From Actinobacillus seminis (GTDB lineage Bacteria; Pseudomonadota; Gammaproteobacteria; Enterobacterales; Pasteurellaceae): 64,000 bases of DNA. Both the position numbers and the translations under genes were made by a program. The notes below the pieces were generated by a model. That model ran no database searches and was not told where the DNA came from. It saw nothing but the letters and a program-made list of their open reading frames with translations. Positions 52,872-63,872 of the stretch are shown here, one piece after another. The stretch lies in assembly GCF_002263215.1 (NCBI RefSeq), contig NZ_NLFK01000001.1, positions 124,001 to 188,000 of the forward strand, given 5' to 3'. Within the stretch, counting starts at the first letter, position 1. The number at the start of each line of letters is the position of its first letter.

Positions 52872-54134
52872 TTAAGCATATACCGGAAGACGTTTACAAA
52901 TGTCTAACACTTTTGCTTTTGTCTCGGCAATCACTTGCTCATGGTTTTCTTTACCAATGCTGTCTAATACATCACACATCCAACCAGCTAACATTTTCAC
53001 ATCCTCTTCGTTAAACCCTCGACGTGTTACTGCCGGCGTACCTACACGAATACCGGAAGTCACAAATGGTTTTTGCGGATCATTCGGCACTGAATTTTTA
53101 TTTACCGTAATGTTTGCACGACCTAATGCAGCATCTGCCGCTTTACCGGTTAATCCGTGACTAATCAAATCTACTAAGAATAGATGGTTTTCGGTACCGT
53201 TTGATACCACGTTATACCCACGTTGTTTAAACACTTCCACCATCGCTTTGGCATTTTTCAATACGTTAATTTGGTATTCTTTGAAAGCCGGCTCTAAGGC
53301 TTCTTTGAAACATACTGCTTTCGCTGCGATAACGTGAACTAATGGACCACCTTGGTTCGCCGGAAACACGGATGATTGCAATTTTTTGTAGATGTCTTCA
53401 TCGCCACAGGCAGACAAAATTAAACCGCCGCGTGGACCGCCTAAGGTCTTGTGTGTCGTGGTTGTGACAACGTGAGCGTATGGTAATGGGCTAGGATAAA
53501 TACCTGCTGCGATCAAGCCTGCTACATGAGCCATATCTACGAATAAATATGCTCCTACTGTATCAGCGATTTCACGCATTTTCGCCCAATCCACCACTTG
53601 AGAATACGCGGAAAAACCCGCTACGATAATTTTGGGTTGGCATTCTTTCGCTTTTGCTAATACATCGTTGTAGTCAATTAAGCCATCTGCAGTGATACCG
53701 TAAAGTACTGAGTTATAAATTTTACCCGAGAAACTTACTTTCGCACCATGCGTTAAATGCCCGCCGTGTGCCAAATCCATACCTAAAATCGTATCACCTG
53801 CATTGATCAACGCACCATAAACAGCTGCGTTGGCTTGTGAACCGGAGTGCGGTTGCACGTTAGCGTAATCACAGTTAAATAATTCTTTTGCACGATCAAT
53901 CGCCAATTGTTCAACGATATCCGCATACTCACACCCACTGTAATACCGTTTGCGCGGATAACCCTCTGCGTATTTATTGGTAAACTGAGAACCTTGCGCT
54001 TCCATAACACGCGGGCTAGTGTAATTCTCAGATGCAATCAACTCAATATGTTCCTCTTGACGACGATTTTCATCTTGGATGGCTTGCCACAATACCGGAT
54101 CGTAATCTGCAATATTCATACTTCTTTTTAACAT
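52872..54134 (-). CDS. glyA: Serine hydroxymethyltransferase
   Basis: Makes glycine and methylene-THF from serine. The 420-residue PLP enzyme starts [19 protein letters not shown], as in E. coli. [15 protein letters not shown] holds the PLP Lys. [17 protein letters not shown] is near the C-terminus. It lies below purH-purD, the order known in Haemophilus, linking glycine/one-carbon supply with purines. A MetR-like box lies 99 bp upstream. The 263-bp gap behind it has a TATAAT at 52685 but no gene or clear terminator. Confidence 0.98.
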   Translation of the reverse strand: MLKRSMNIADYDPVLWQAIQDENRRQEEHIELIASENYTSPRVMEAQGSQFTNKYAEGYPRKRYYSGCEYADIVEQLAIDRAKELFNCDYANVQPHSGSQANAAVYGALINAGDTILGMDLAHGGHLTHGAKVSFSGKIYNSVLYGITADGLIDYNDVLAKAKECQPKIIVAGFSAYSQVVDWAKMREIADTVGAYLFVDMAHVAGLIAAGIYPSPLPYAHVVTTTTHKTLGGPRGGLILSACGDEDIYKKLQSSVFPANQGGPLVHVIAAKAVCFKEALEPAFKEYQINVLKNAKAMVEVFKQRGYNVVSNGTENHLFLVDLISHGLTGKAADAALGRANITVNKNSVPNDPQKPFVTSGIRVGTPAVTRRGFNEEDVKMLAGWMCDVLDSIGKENHEQVIAETKAKVLDICKRLPVYA

Positions 54135-54232
54135 TGTTTTGTCCTCATAAGTGATAGAAATGATGAGATACAGTTTACCCTGTTCTACAATAATTTTAAT
54201 TAAAATTTGATTGCTAAATTTTCATTTTTAGA

Positions 54233-54245
54233 TGAATAAATTTCA
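54233..54245. promoter_or_regulatory. MetR box upstream of glyA
   Basis: TGAATAAATTTCA is an exact TGAA-N5-TTCA dyad in the purD-glyA gap. MetR activates glyA in enteric bacteria. Confidence 0.5.
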
Positions 54246-54262
54246 TAAAAAATAACCGCACT

Positions 54263-55552
54263 TTACTTTTTCTGCTCTCTCGCCACTGCACGATAACCAA
54301 TGTCACGACGATAAAAACGCCCTTGCCATTGAATTTTTTCCGCCAATTTTAACGCTTTTTGCTGCGCTTCAAAAACCGAATTCCCCAATGCTGTAGCACA
54401 AAGTACACGCCCGCCGCCAGTCACTAGTTTGCCCGCTTGCTCGGCAACACCGGCTAGGAACACTTTTTCATCCTGACGCGCTTGGCTCGGCAAGCCATCA
54501 ATTTCATCGCCTTTGCGATAATCATTCGGATACCCCTCGGCAGCAAGCACAATACCCAACGCGACTTGTTCGTGCCATTCTGATTTCACTTCATTCAATT
54601 TTCCGGCACAGGCTTGCAAACAAAGTTCAACCAAATCCGATTTCATACGCATCATGATCGGCTGCGTTTCCGGATCACCAAAACGGCAGTTAAACTCAAT
54701 CACTTTCGGCTGCCCTTGTTTATCAATCATCAACCCGGCGTACAAAAAGCCTTTATACACATTGTTTTCCGCTGCCATACCGCGAACAGTCGGATAAATA
54801 ATCTGTTCCATCACTCGCTGATGAATTTCAGGCGTCACCACCGGCGCCGGAGAATAAGCGCCCATGCCTCCGGTATTCAAGCCCTTATCTTGCTCGCCGA
54901 CACGTTTATGATCTTGGCTGGTTGCCATTGGTTCAACGTGTTCACCATCCACCATCACGATAAAACTGGCTTCTTCACCATCTAAAAATTCCTCAATGAC
55001 TACTCGGCTACCCGCCTCACCAAATGCATTGCCCGATAGCATATCGTTAATCGCCGCTTCGGCTTCCTGCAATGTCATTGCCACAATTACGCCTTTCCCC
55101 GCTGCCAAACCGTCCGCTTTGATCACAATCGGCGCGCCCTTTTCACGCACGTAAGCCAACGCCGGTGCAATCTCAGTAAAATTACGGTATTCCGCCGTCG
55201 GAATATGGTGACGGGCTAAAAAATCTTTAGTAAAGGCTTTTGAACCTTCCAACTGCGCCGCCGATTGACGTGGACCAAAAATAGTCAACCCCGCTTGCTC
55301 AAAAGCATCTACCACGCCGACGACCAGCGGTGCTTCCGGTCCAACGATCGTCAAACCGATTTGCTTTTCTTGCGCAAATTTCACCAGCGCCGGTACATCA
55401 GTTGCCGAAATCGCCACATTTTCCACCGCACTTTCACGCGCGGTTCCCGCATTACCCGGCGCAACAAACACGCGGTCGGCTAAAGGAGATTGCGCTACTT
55501 TCCAAGCTAACGCGTGTTCACGACCGCCATTACCGATGATTAAGATATTCAT
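54263..55552 (-). CDS. purD: Phosphoribosylamine-glycine ligase
   Basis: GAR synthetase of purine synthesis. The 429-residue ATP-grasp protein starts MNILIIGNGGREHALAWK. VIKADGLAAGKGVIVA binds ATP, and FNCRFGDPETQPIM carries metal ligands. ATG 55552 follows AAGGAA; the longer upstream frame (to 55657) is rejected because it runs into the repeat-rich gap. It is on the same strand as purH, 337 bp away. Confidence 0.97.
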   Translation of the reverse strand: MNILIIGNGGREHALAWKVAQSPLADRVFVAPGNAGTARESAVENVAISATDVPALVKFAQEKQIGLTIVGPEAPLVVGVVDAFEQAGLTIFGPRQSAAQLEGSKAFTKDFLARHHIPTAEYRNFTEIAPALAYVREKGAPIVIKADGLAAGKGVIVAMTLQEAEAAINDMLSGNAFGEAGSRVVIEEFLDGEEASFIVMVDGEHVEPMATSQDHKRVGEQDKGLNTGGMGAYSPAPVVTPEIHQRVMEQIIYPTVRGMAAENNVYKGFLYAGLMIDKQGQPKVIEFNCRFGDPETQPIMMRMKSDLVELCLQACAGKLNEVKSEWHEQVALGIVLAAEGYPNDYRKGDEIDGLPSQARQDEKVFLAGVAEQAGKLVTGGGRVLCATALGNSVFEAQQKALKLAEKIQWQGRFYRRDIGYRAVAREQKK

Positions 55553-55599
55553 GTTGTATTCCTTGTTATTCTTTCTGTTCTTTCTTCGAAATATGTTTC

Positions 55600-55882
55600 G
55601 AGCTTTTACATAAATCGGGTTTCGCCGATGGCGACCTACTTTTCTTTGCTCGTGCAAAGCAAAGTAGGCAAAAGAAACACGCCCCGACTTCGCTGCTTTT
55701 CTTCACTTATTTGAAATTTTTTAACGCAAAATTCCAGAACTCGCTTCGCTCAAACATACTGAATTTTGCTAAAAATTTCAAAACGCTCAGGCGACTCAGA
55801 CGGGGGAAATTCTACCGTACTAGATAACTTATTGGGTTCCCAACTTTAGTTGGTTACTTTCTTGCACAAGCAAGAAAGTAAC
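55600..55882. repeat. Complex palindromic element between purH and purD
   Basis: Three nested or adjacent fold-back units fill the gap. CTACTTT and CTTTGC pair with GCAAAG and AAAGTAG near 55639-55669. TTTGAAATTTTTTAACGC pairs imperfectly with GCTAAAAATTTCAAA over about 25 bp near 55710-55782. GTTACTTTCTTGC (55853-55865) pairs perfectly with GCAAGAAAGTAAC (55870-55882). CAACTTTAGTTG is a further small hairpin. It looks like a mobile or REP/MITE-like intergenic repeat, but I see no other copy in the window. Confidence 0.6.
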
Positions 55883-55889
55883 AACACCA

Positions 55890-57491
55890 TTAATGACGGA
55901 AATGGCGCATTTTCGTCAATACCATCACCATATTATGCTCATTTGCCGCATCAATCACTTCTTGATCACGCATTGAACCGCCTGGGTGGATAACACATTC
56001 AATACCCACTTTTGCAGCAGCATCAATTCCGTCACGGAATGGGAAGAAAGCATCAGATGCCATGACGCACCCCTTGATTTCCAATCCTTCGTCTTGCGCT
56101 TTAATCCCCGCAATTTTTGCCGAATAAACGCGACTCATTTGACCTGCGCCAATACCGATAGTTTGATTATTTTTTGCATAAACAATAGCATTAGATTTTA
56201 CAAACTTCGCCACTTTCCAGCAAAATAATAAATCTTTTAACTCCTGTTCCGTTGGTTGGCGTTTGCTGACCACGTCTAAGTCCTCAATGCCCACCATGCC
56301 TAAATCCGCTTCTTGTACCAATAACCCACCGTTTACTCGTTTGAAATCCAAACGAGTGTGCGTCCCATCCCATTCACCACAGGCTAATAAACGTACATTT
56401 TTCTTCGCTTTAACGACTTCTTGCGCCCCTTGGCTGACACTCGGCGCAATAATCACTTCGACAAATTGACGGTCAATAATCGCTTTCGCGGTGGCCTCAT
56501 CCAATTCACGATTAAACGCAATGATGCCACCAAATGCAGAGGTCGGATCCGTTTGATAGGCACGATTGTAAGCATCTAAAATATCTTCACCTAAGGCAAC
56601 GCCACAAGGGTTGGCGTGTTTTACGATAACACAAGCCGGTTCAGCAAAACTTTTCACGCATTCTAACGCTGAGTCAGTATCAGCGATATTATTGTAGGAT
56701 AATGCCTTACCTTGTAATTGTTTAGCCGTAGAAACAGAGGCTTCTTTCACTTCTTGCTCAATATAAAATGCCGCTTTTTGATGTCCGTTTTCACCATAAC
56801 GCATGGTTTGTTTCCGAATAAAATTCAAATTCAAAGTCCGCGGAAATTGACCGCACTTCACATTCGGATCTTCTTCATCCGCCACAAAATACGGTTTGAC
56901 TAATTGACCAAAATAATTCGCGATCATTGAATCATATTGCGCGGTATGCTCAAAAGCTTTAATCGCAAGATCGAAACGCGTTTCTAGAGTTAGGCTGTTT
57001 TGATTTTGATCCATTTCAGCTAAAATCGTATCAAAATCTGCATTATTAACAACGATCGCCACATCTTTATGATTTTTTGCCGCAGAACGCACCATTGTCG
57101 GACCGCCAATATCAATATTCTCTACTGCATCTTCTAATGTGCAATTCGGTTTTGCCACAGTTTCCGCAAAAGGATAAAGGTTGACAACAACCATATCGAT
57201 ACCTTCAATACCATGTTGACACATCACATCATCATCCGTTCCACGACGACCTAAAATACCGCCATGCACTTTCGGATGTAAGGTTTTTACCCGACCATCC
57301 ATCATTTCAGGAAAACCGGTATAATCGGAAACTTCCATCACCGGCAATCCTTTTTTAGCCAACAATTTTGCAGTACCTCCGGTAGAAAGTAACTTAACGC
57401 CACGTTGTACTAAACCTTGCGCAAATTCTACGATACCGGTTTTATTGGAAACACTTAATAATGCTTGACGAATTGGACGATTTTTTTGCAT
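55890..57491 (-). CDS. purH: Bifunctional AICAR transformylase/IMP cyclohydrolase
   Basis: Does the last two steps of IMP synthesis. The N-terminal IMP cyclohydrolase domain starts [17 protein letters not shown] and has [11 protein letters not shown]. The C-terminal transformylase carries [12 protein letters not shown], with the catalytic Lys-His pair, and [11 protein letters not shown]. At 533 residues it is close to the 529 of E. coli. A PurR box overlies its promoter. Confidence 0.98.
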   Translation of the reverse strand: MQKNRPIRQALLSVSNKTGIVEFAQGLVQRGVKLLSTGGTAKLLAKKGLPVMEVSDYTGFPEMMDGRVKTLHPKVHGGILGRRGTDDDVMCQHGIEGIDMVVVNLYPFAETVAKPNCTLEDAVENIDIGGPTMVRSAAKNHKDVAIVVNNADFDTILAEMDQNQNSLTLETRFDLAIKAFEHTAQYDSMIANYFGQLVKPYFVADEEDPNVKCGQFPRTLNLNFIRKQTMRYGENGHQKAAFYIEQEVKEASVSTAKQLQGKALSYNNIADTDSALECVKSFAEPACVIVKHANPCGVALGEDILDAYNRAYQTDPTSAFGGIIAFNRELDEATAKAIIDRQFVEVIIAPSVSQGAQEVVKAKKNVRLLACGEWDGTHTRLDFKRVNGGLLVQEADLGMVGIEDLDVVSKRQPTEQELKDLLFCWKVAKFVKSNAIVYAKNNQTIGIGAGQMSRVYSAKIAGIKAQDEGLEIKGCVMASDAFFPFRDGIDAAAKVGIECVIHPGGSMRDQEVIDAANEHNMVMVLTKMRHFRH

Positions 57492-57531
57492 TGAAATACC
57501 TTTTTAAGGTGTGAAAGAAAAAACGGAAAAT

Positions 57532-57553
57532 ATTATAACGCAAACGTTTGCTT
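57532..57553 (-). promoter_or_regulatory. PurR box and -10 element of purH
   Basis: ACGCAAACGTTTGCTT (57538-57553) matches 14 of 16 positions of the PurR consensus. The complementary -10 TATAAT (57532-57537) abuts it on the minus strand, so bound PurR would block the promoter. Confidence 0.85.
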
Positions 57554-57583
57554 TTATGTAGAAATAAATCACTTAAATCAGGC

Positions 57584-57611
57584 GAAAAAAAGCCCATAAC
57601 AGATATGGGCT
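57584..57611 (-). terminator. Terminator of sucABCD
   Basis: AGCCCATA and TATGGGCT pair. On the minus strand a run of seven T follows. It lies 110 bp after the sucD stop. Confidence 0.88.
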
Positions 57612-57720
57612 AAAATGTAAGATTTGGGATTTATGAATAAAATATCTAAAGCACGTAAATAGTAGCTTATCTATTTCTATTAAGCAATCCCCATAGCAGA
57701 AAATAACTTTTAACTAAAAA

Positions 57721-58587
57721 TTAAAGTACGCTTTTTAAGGCATTTCCAATTTCCGCTAAGCTACGCACAGTTTTCACGCCAGCGGCTTCAAGGGCAGCAA
57801 ATTTTTCATCTGCCGTACCTTTTCCGCCGCTAATAATAGCACCGGCGTGCCCCATACGTTTACCTTTCGGCGCAGTCACACCAGCGATATAACTCACCAC
57901 CGGTTTGGTCACATTCGCTTTGATAAAGGCGGCAGCTTCTTCTTCAGCAGAACCGCCAATTTCACCGATCATCACAATGGCTTCAGTTTCAGGATCTTCT
58001 TGGAACAATTTAAGAATATCAATGAAATTTGACCCCGGAATTGGATCGCCACCTATCCCCACACAAGTGGATTGACCAAAACCGTAATCCGTTGTTTGTT
58101 TTACTGCTTCATAAGTTAAAGTACCTGAGCGGGAAACAATTCCGATTTTTCCTTTTTTATGAATGTTACCCGGCATAATACCGATTTTACACTCATCCGG
58201 CGTAATTACACCGGGGCAATTCGGACCAATCATACGAACGCCAGTTTGGTTAAGGCGTTGTTTGACTTGAAGCATATCTAGGGTTGGAATGCCCTCTGTA
58301 ATGCAGATAATCAATTGAATACCTGCATCAATCGCTTCTAAAATCGCATCTTTACAACCCGGTGCCGGTACATAAATAACGCTTGCTGTTGCGCCGGTTT
58401 GTTCTACTGCCTCACGTACCGTATTAAATACCGGTAAACCTAAATGTGTGGTACCGCCTTTATTCGGAGAAACACCACCAACAAGTTGCGTACCATAATC
58501 TAAAGCTTGTTGAGAGTGAAATGTACCTTGTCCGCCAGTAAACCCCTGACAGATTACCTTTGTATCTTTATTAATTAAAATAGACAT
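57721..58587 (-). CDS. sucD: Succinyl-CoA ligase alpha subunit
   Basis: Substrate-level phosphorylation step of the citric-acid cycle. The 288-residue protein starts [21 protein letters not shown] (CoA-binding Rossmann) and contains [14 protein letters not shown] and [14 protein letters not shown] with the phosphorylated His. Its start codon overlaps the sucC stop (58587), giving coupled, equimolar synthesis. It is the last gene of sucABCD. Confidence 0.98.
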   Translation of the reverse strand: MSILINKDTKVICQGFTGGQGTFHSQQALDYGTQLVGGVSPNKGGTTHLGLPVFNTVREAVEQTGATASVIYVPAPGCKDAILEAIDAGIQLIICITEGIPTLDMLQVKQRLNQTGVRMIGPNCPGVITPDECKIGIMPGNIHKKGKIGIVSRSGTLTYEAVKQTTDYGFGQSTCVGIGGDPIPGSNFIDILKLFQEDPETEAIVMIGEIGGSAEEEAAAFIKANVTKPVVSYIAGVTAPKGKRMGHAGAIISGGKGTADEKFAALEAAGVKTVRSLAEIGNALKSVL

Positions 58588-59753
58588 TATTTACCCTCCG
58601 CCGCTTTAACGACTTGTACCGCAGCATCAGTTAAACCGGTTGCTGCAATAATGTTTAATCCACTTTTTGCCAAAATGTCACGACCAAGTTCAGCATTATT
58701 CCCTTCTAAACGAACGACAACCGGAACACTTACGCCCATCTCGTTTACTGCGGCAATAATACCGTTCGCAATTAAATCGCAACGCACAATACCACCGAAG
58801 ATATTCACCAATACCGCTTTCACTGCTTTATCTGATAAGATAATTTTAAATGCTTCTGCAACACGTTCTTTCGTTGCACCACCTCCTACATCAAGGAAGT
58901 TTGCCGGAGAACCGCCATGTAACTTCACGATATCCATGGTTCCCATTGCAAGCCCCGCACCGTTTACCATACAACCAATATTACCGTCTAATGCAACGTA
59001 ATTTAATTGGTGAGATTCGGCAAGCGCTTCGCGCGGATCTTCTTGGCTTGGATCTTGCATCGCCGCTAATTCCGATTGACGATATAAGGCATTACCATCC
59101 ACCACCATTTTTGCATCTAAGCAAAGCAAGTTGCCTTCAGTTGTCACTACCAACGGGTTAATTTCAAGCAGAGAAAGATCTTTTTCAACAAAAAGTTTTG
59201 CCAGTTGAGTAAAGATGAATGCGAATTGTTTAATTTGATCACCATCCAAACCAAGTTTAAACGCCAATTCGCGACCTTGATAAGGCATCCCGCTGGTTAA
59301 CGGATCAATCGGTAATTTATGTAACAATTCCGGTGTTTTTTCTGCGACTTCTTCAATGTTCATCCCGCCAGCACTTGATGCCATAAAAACCACCTTCTGT
59401 GAAGAACGATCGACGACTGCCCCTAAATACAGTTCACGAGCAATACCGGCGGTTTCTTCTACATAAAGCGTATTTACCGATTGACCATTGGCATCCGTTT
59501 GGAAAGTAACTAAACGTTTGCCAAGCCATTTATCAGCAAACTCACGTACTTCAGCTTCATTACGAACCAGTTTTACTCCGCCGGCTTTACCACGTCCACC
59601 GGCGTGTACTTGACATTTAATTGCCCAAGCATCCCCCTTAAGTTGTTTAATTGCAGCAACCGCTTCATCCACGGTTTTACAGGCAATACCTTGACTGACA
59701 GGGAGTTTATATTCGGCAAAAATCTGTTTGCCTTGATATTCATGTAAATTCAT
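58587..59753 (-). CDS. sucC: Succinyl-CoA ligase beta subunit
   Basis: ATP-grasp partner of SucD, 388 residues. [19 protein letters not shown] is the canonical start; [17 protein letters not shown] and [18 protein letters not shown] are nucleotide and metal regions; [11 protein letters not shown] is near the C-terminus. The gap to sucB is 32 bp. Confidence 0.98.
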   Translation of the reverse strand: MNLHEYQGKQIFAEYKLPVSQGIACKTVDEAVAAIKQLKGDAWAIKCQVHAGGRGKAGGVKLVRNEAEVREFADKWLGKRLVTFQTDANGQSVNTLYVEETAGIARELYLGAVVDRSSQKVVFMASSAGGMNIEEVAEKTPELLHKLPIDPLTSGMPYQGRELAFKLGLDGDQIKQFAFIFTQLAKLFVEKDLSLLEINPLVVTTEGNLLCLDAKMVVDGNALYRQSELAAMQDPSQEDPREALAESHQLNYVALDGNIGCMVNGAGLAMGTMDIVKLHGGSPANFLDVGGGATKERVAEAFKIILSDKAVKAVLVNIFGGIVRCDLIANGIIAAVNEMGVSVPVVVRLEGNNAELGRDILAKSGLNIIAATGLTDAAVQVVKAAEGK

Positions 59754-59785
59754 CTATCTCGTCCTATTTTTGCATGGTTAAGGAA

Positions 59786-61003
59786 TTAAATTTCTAATAA
59801 CAAACGTGTCGGATCTTCTAATAACTCTTTGATTGTTACTAAGAAACCAACACTTTCACGTCCGTCAATTAAACGATGATCATAAGAAAGTGCCAAATAC
59901 ATCATAGGACGAATAACGACTTGCCCGTTTACGGCAACCGGACGTTCTTTAATCGCGTGCATCCCTAAAATCGCACTTTGTGGAGGGTTAATAATCGGCG
60001 TTGACATTAATGAACCGAATACCCCACCATTAGTAATAGTGAAATTACCGCCGGTAAGATCTTCTACCGTTAATTTTCCGTCACGACCTTTTTCGGCAAG
60101 CGCTTTAATTTCTTTCTCAATATCTGCCATACTTAATGTATCGCAATTACGCAATACCGGTGTGACTAAACCACGTGGTGTAGAAACCGCAATACTCACA
60201 TCAAAATAGTTGTGATACAAAATGTCGTCTCCGTCAATAGAAGCATTCACTTCCGGATAACGTTTTAAGGCTTCCACGACCGCTTTAATATAAAATGACA
60301 TGAACCCCAATCTTACACCATGTTGTTTTTCAAATTTTTCACTGTATTGTTTACGCAAGCTCATAATTGGTTGCATATCCACTTCATTGAAAGTAGTCAA
60401 CATAGCTGTATTATTTTTCGCTTCTAATAAACGTTCAGCAATACGTTTACGTAAACGCGTCATTGGTACACGTTTTTCTTCACGATGACCTAAATTCATA
60501 TCCACTTTAGGTTGTGCCGGTGCCGTCGCTTTTGCCGATTTTTGCGCTAATACACGTTCCACATCTTCACGCGTAATTCTGCCACCCACGCCAGTACCTT
60601 TGATGTCCTCGGCATTTAAATCATGTTCTGCCAATAAACGACGCACACCGGGGCTTACGCTATCGCTATTAGACTCATCCGAAGTCAATGCTGCTGAATG
60701 ACGAGCCGCCGGAGTACTTTCGCTTGTTTGTACACTTTCTTTGGTCACTGCACCAGCAACGGCTTGTGCACTTACTTTACCTAATAATTGTTTACTCACC
60801 ACTGTCGCGCCTTCCGACTCAACAATGCTCTCCAATACACCATCAGCAATTGCCGGTACTTCTAAAACGACTTTATCCGTTTCAATTTCCACTAGAATAT
60901 CATCACGTTTAACCGCATCACCAACTTGTTTATGCCAAGTGACCACTGTTGCATCTGCAACGGATTCGGGTAAGTCCGGGGTTATAATCTCAAAATCGCT
61001 CAT
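59786..61003 (-). CDS. sucB: 2-oxoglutarate dehydrogenase E2, dihydrolipoyl succinyltransferase
   Basis: Core of the 2-oxoglutarate dehydrogenase complex, 405 residues. The lipoyl domain has [13 protein letters not shown] with the lipoylated Lys at about residue 44. A Ser/Thr/Ala linker precedes the E1/E3-binding domain ([32 protein letters not shown]). The catalytic domain ends with [17 protein letters not shown] (His and Asp). sucA lies 73 bp upstream, separated by an inverted USS pair. Confidence 0.98.
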   Translation of the reverse strand: MSDFEIITPDLPESVADATVVTWHKQVGDAVKRDDILVEIETDKVVLEVPAIADGVLESIVESEGATVVSKQLLGKVSAQAVAGAVTKESVQTSESTPAARHSAALTSDESNSDSVSPGVRRLLAEHDLNAEDIKGTGVGGRITREDVERVLAQKSAKATAPAQPKVDMNLGHREEKRVPMTRLRKRIAERLLEAKNNTAMLTTFNEVDMQPIMSLRKQYSEKFEKQHGVRLGFMSFYIKAVVEALKRYPEVNASIDGDDILYHNYFDVSIAVSTPRGLVTPVLRNCDTLSMADIEKEIKALAEKGRDGKLTVEDLTGGNFTITNGGVFGSLMSTPIINPPQSAILGMHAIKERPVAVNGQVVIRPMMYLALSYDHRLIDGRESVGFLVTIKELLEDPTRLLLEI

Positions 61004-61036
61004 ATCATTTTTCCTTTTCTCGTTGATGTTTTCATC

Positions 61037-61065
61037 AAAAGTGCGGTAATTCTCACCGCACTTTT
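61037..61065. terminator. Inverted USS pair between sucA and sucB
   Basis: AAAAGTGCGGT and ACCGCACTTTT form an 11-bp stem over 7 nt within the operon. It may attenuate sucBCD relative to sucA. Confidence 0.7.
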
Positions 61066-61076
61066 CCCCTTAATCA

Positions 61077-63872
61077 TTAAGCTAATGCTTGTGTAATTAA
61101 TTCTCGTTGTTGCTCATTATGCAAAGCAGCATAACCGACTGCCGGAGAAGCCGAAGCCGGACGCCCCACATAACTTAATTTCGCATTTTCCGGTAAGGAA
61201 CTTCTAAAGTTATGCTGGCTACAATACCAAGCACCTTGGTTTAGCGGTTCTTCTTGGCACCACACATAATCGGTAACATGGCTGTAAGGCGCAAGAATAT
61301 CTTTCATTTCCTCATGCGGATATGGGTACAACTGCTCAATACGAATAATAGCAACATCCGTTTGTTCATTTTTACGACGTTGTTCAAGCAAGTCATAATA
61401 AACTTTACCCGCACATAAAACGACACGTCTTACTTTTTTCGGCTCCAATGTATCCACTTCGCCAATCACATTTTGATATTTTCCGTTAATTAATTCCTCC
61501 GCGGAAGAAACCGCTAACGGGTGACGCAGCAATGATTTCGGCGTGATCACGATCAATGGACGACGGATTTGACGCAACATTTGACGACGCAATAAATGAT
61601 AAATTTGTGCCGGCGTTGAAGGCACGCAAACTTGCATATTTTGTTGCGCACAAAGTTGCAAATAACGTTCTAAACGTGCAGAAGAATGCTCTGGACCTTG
61701 CCCCTCATACCCATGCGGTAATAACATAACCAATCCGCACATTCTGCCCCATTTTTGTTCTCCGGAACTGATAAATTGGTCAATCACCACTTGAGCCACA
61801 TTAGCAAAATCACCAAATTGCGCCTCCCAAATCGTCAGTGTTTTTGGTGTAGTAGTTGCATAACCGTATTCGTATGCCAACACCCCCTCTTCCGATAAAA
61901 CAGAGTCCCAGACTTCAAAGCGACCTTGTTGTCTGTGCAATTGAGTTAATGGAATATAAATCGTTGCATCTTTCTGATTGTGCAATACGGAATGACGGTG
62001 GAAGAAAGTTCCACGGCCGGCATCCTCTCCTGAAAGACGAATATGATGCCCCTCATCCAACAAAGTAGCATACGCCATGGTTTCCGCCATTCCCCAGTCA
62101 AATAATTTTTCTCTATTCGCCATCGCTAAGCGATCATCATAGATTTTTTTCACTCTTGAATGCAAGTGGTGATTTTCCGGATACTCGCAAACTTTTTTCG
62201 CCAAACCGTCAAAACGTTCCGCCTCAAAGGTACTATCGTAATCCGACCATTCTTGGGTTAAGAATTTCGCCCAATCAGTAGCTTCACGATCCATTTCGCG
62301 CCATTGAGGTACCACACAGTCTCCGTTATCCAACGCATCACGATATTTATTCACTAACTCGGTAGCATATTCATCTTTAATTACTTGCGTATTCACTAAA
62401 TGATCCGCATAAACTTTACGCGGTGTTGGATGGCGTTTGATTCGTTCATACATTAACGGTTGAGTGACTGAAGGCTCATCAGCTTCATTATGCCCGTGAC
62501 GACGATAAGAAACTAAATCAATAAAAATATCACGTTTAAATTTCTCACGAAATTCCACTGCCATTCTCGCCACATAAGCCACTGCTTCGGCATCATCCCC
62601 GTTAACATGAATAACCGGAGCCTCAATCATTTTAGCAATGTCGGTACAATATTCCGTAGAGCGCGTATCGTTTGGATTAGATGTGGTAAATCCGATTTGG
62701 TTATTAATCACAATACGAATGGTTCCGCCCACGCTGTAACCGCGTGTTGACGACATATTTAATGATTCTTGCACAATCCCTTGTCCTGCAACCGCAGAGT
62801 CCCCATGTACCGTAATCGGTAATACTTGAGAACGTTCAGTATCATTTAAGCGGGTTTGTCTTGCTCTCACCGACCCTAAAACAACTGGGTTGACAATTTC
62901 CAAATGCGACGGATTAAATGCTAATGCTAAATGCACAATACCATTTTCCGTCATAAAATCAGAGGAAAAACCTTGGTGGTATTTTACGTCACCCGTACCA
63001 TTGCCATGATGTTTTCCGGCAAACTCATCAAATAAATCCGCCGGTTTTTTACCTAACACATTGACCAACATATTTAAACGACCGCGGTGTGCCATCCCCA
63101 TTACGATCTCTTTCACTCCATGACGTCCGCCATGGCGAATAATTTCTTTCATCAACAATACGAACGCATCACTGCCCTCTAATGAAAAACGTTTTGCGCC
63201 CGGAAATTTAGCCCCTAAATAACGCTCCAAACCGTCGGCAGCGGTCAATTCCTGTAAGAAAGAAAGTTGCTCTTCTTTATTAAACAAGGGTTTATTTAGC
63301 AGATTTTCTACTTTATTTTGCAACCAGGTACGTGCCTCTAAATCATTGACGTGCATAAATTCAAGCCCGATCGTACTGCAATAAGTTTCTTTCAAGGCTT
63401 TGGCTAATTCTCTTAAACTAATTTTCTCTTTGTTGTAAACATAGCCGCCAACATCAAACACTTCATCTAAATCATCATCAGTAAAACCATAAAATTTATA
63501 ATCCAGCGTCGGTGCTTCCATCCGTTGCCATAATTTCAACGGATCCAAATCAGCATGTAAATGGCCGCGATTTCTATGTGCATTTACCCATTGCAGTAAA
63601 TTAATCAATCTTGCGCTGACATTCGGATCGATAACGCCGGCACCGACTTTTGAGTTATCGCGGGCTAAACGTTTAAAATAATCGCGCACTTGGGAGTGTG
63701 GGTGCTCAAGTGCGGTTGATTTCGGGAGAGAATTGAAAATTTGTTGCCAACTCTCGTCGACAGAATCAGGATCACGAAGATAGTCTTCGTAAAGTTCTTC
63801 TATGTAAGTTTGATTCGCTCCACCTAGCGCACTAGAGGCTAACCATTCACTGATAGGAGTATTTTTTTGCAT
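61077..63872 (-). CDS. sucA: 2-oxoglutarate dehydrogenase E1
   Basis: Thiamin-diphosphate decarboxylase of the complex, 931 residues from ATG 63872 (MQKNTPISEWLASSALGGANQTYIEELYEDYL). A GTG three codons upstream is open, but AGGTGG is best placed for the ATG. Family stretches include GMAHRGRLNMLVNVLGK, HGDSAVAGQGIVQE, NNQIGFTTSNPNDTRST and RRHGHNEADEPSVTQP. It heads sucABCD. The 128 bp before it, to the window end, contain the presumed promoter; I saw no clear CRP or ArcA site. Confidence 0.98.
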   Translation of the reverse strand: MQKNTPISEWLASSALGGANQTYIEELYEDYLRDPDSVDESWQQIFNSLPKSTALEHPHSQVRDYFKRLARDNSKVGAGVIDPNVSARLINLLQWVNAHRNRGHLHADLDPLKLWQRMEAPTLDYKFYGFTDDDLDEVFDVGGYVYNKEKISLRELAKALKETYCSTIGLEFMHVNDLEARTWLQNKVENLLNKPLFNKEEQLSFLQELTAADGLERYLGAKFPGAKRFSLEGSDAFVLLMKEIIRHGGRHGVKEIVMGMAHRGRLNMLVNVLGKKPADLFDEFAGKHHGNGTGDVKYHQGFSSDFMTENGIVHLALAFNPSHLEIVNPVVLGSVRARQTRLNDTERSQVLPITVHGDSAVAGQGIVQESLNMSSTRGYSVGGTIRIVINNQIGFTTSNPNDTRSTEYCTDIAKMIEAPVIHVNGDDAEAVAYVARMAVEFREKFKRDIFIDLVSYRRHGHNEADEPSVTQPLMYERIKRHPTPRKVYADHLVNTQVIKDEYATELVNKYRDALDNGDCVVPQWREMDREATDWAKFLTQEWSDYDSTFEAERFDGLAKKVCEYPENHHLHSRVKKIYDDRLAMANREKLFDWGMAETMAYATLLDEGHHIRLSGEDAGRGTFFHRHSVLHNQKDATIYIPLTQLHRQQGRFEVWDSVLSEEGVLAYEYGYATTTPKTLTIWEAQFGDFANVAQVVIDQFISSGEQKWGRMCGLVMLLPHGYEGQGPEHSSARLERYLQLCAQQNMQVCVPSTPAQIYHLLRRQMLRQIRRPLIVITPKSLLRHPLAVSSAEELINGKYQNVIGEVDTLEPKKVRRVVLCAGKVYYDLLEQRRKNEQTDVAIIRIEQLYPYPHEEMKDILAPYSHVTDYVWCQEEPLNQGAWYCSQHNFRSSLPENAKLSYVGRPASASPAVGYAALHNEQQRELITQALA

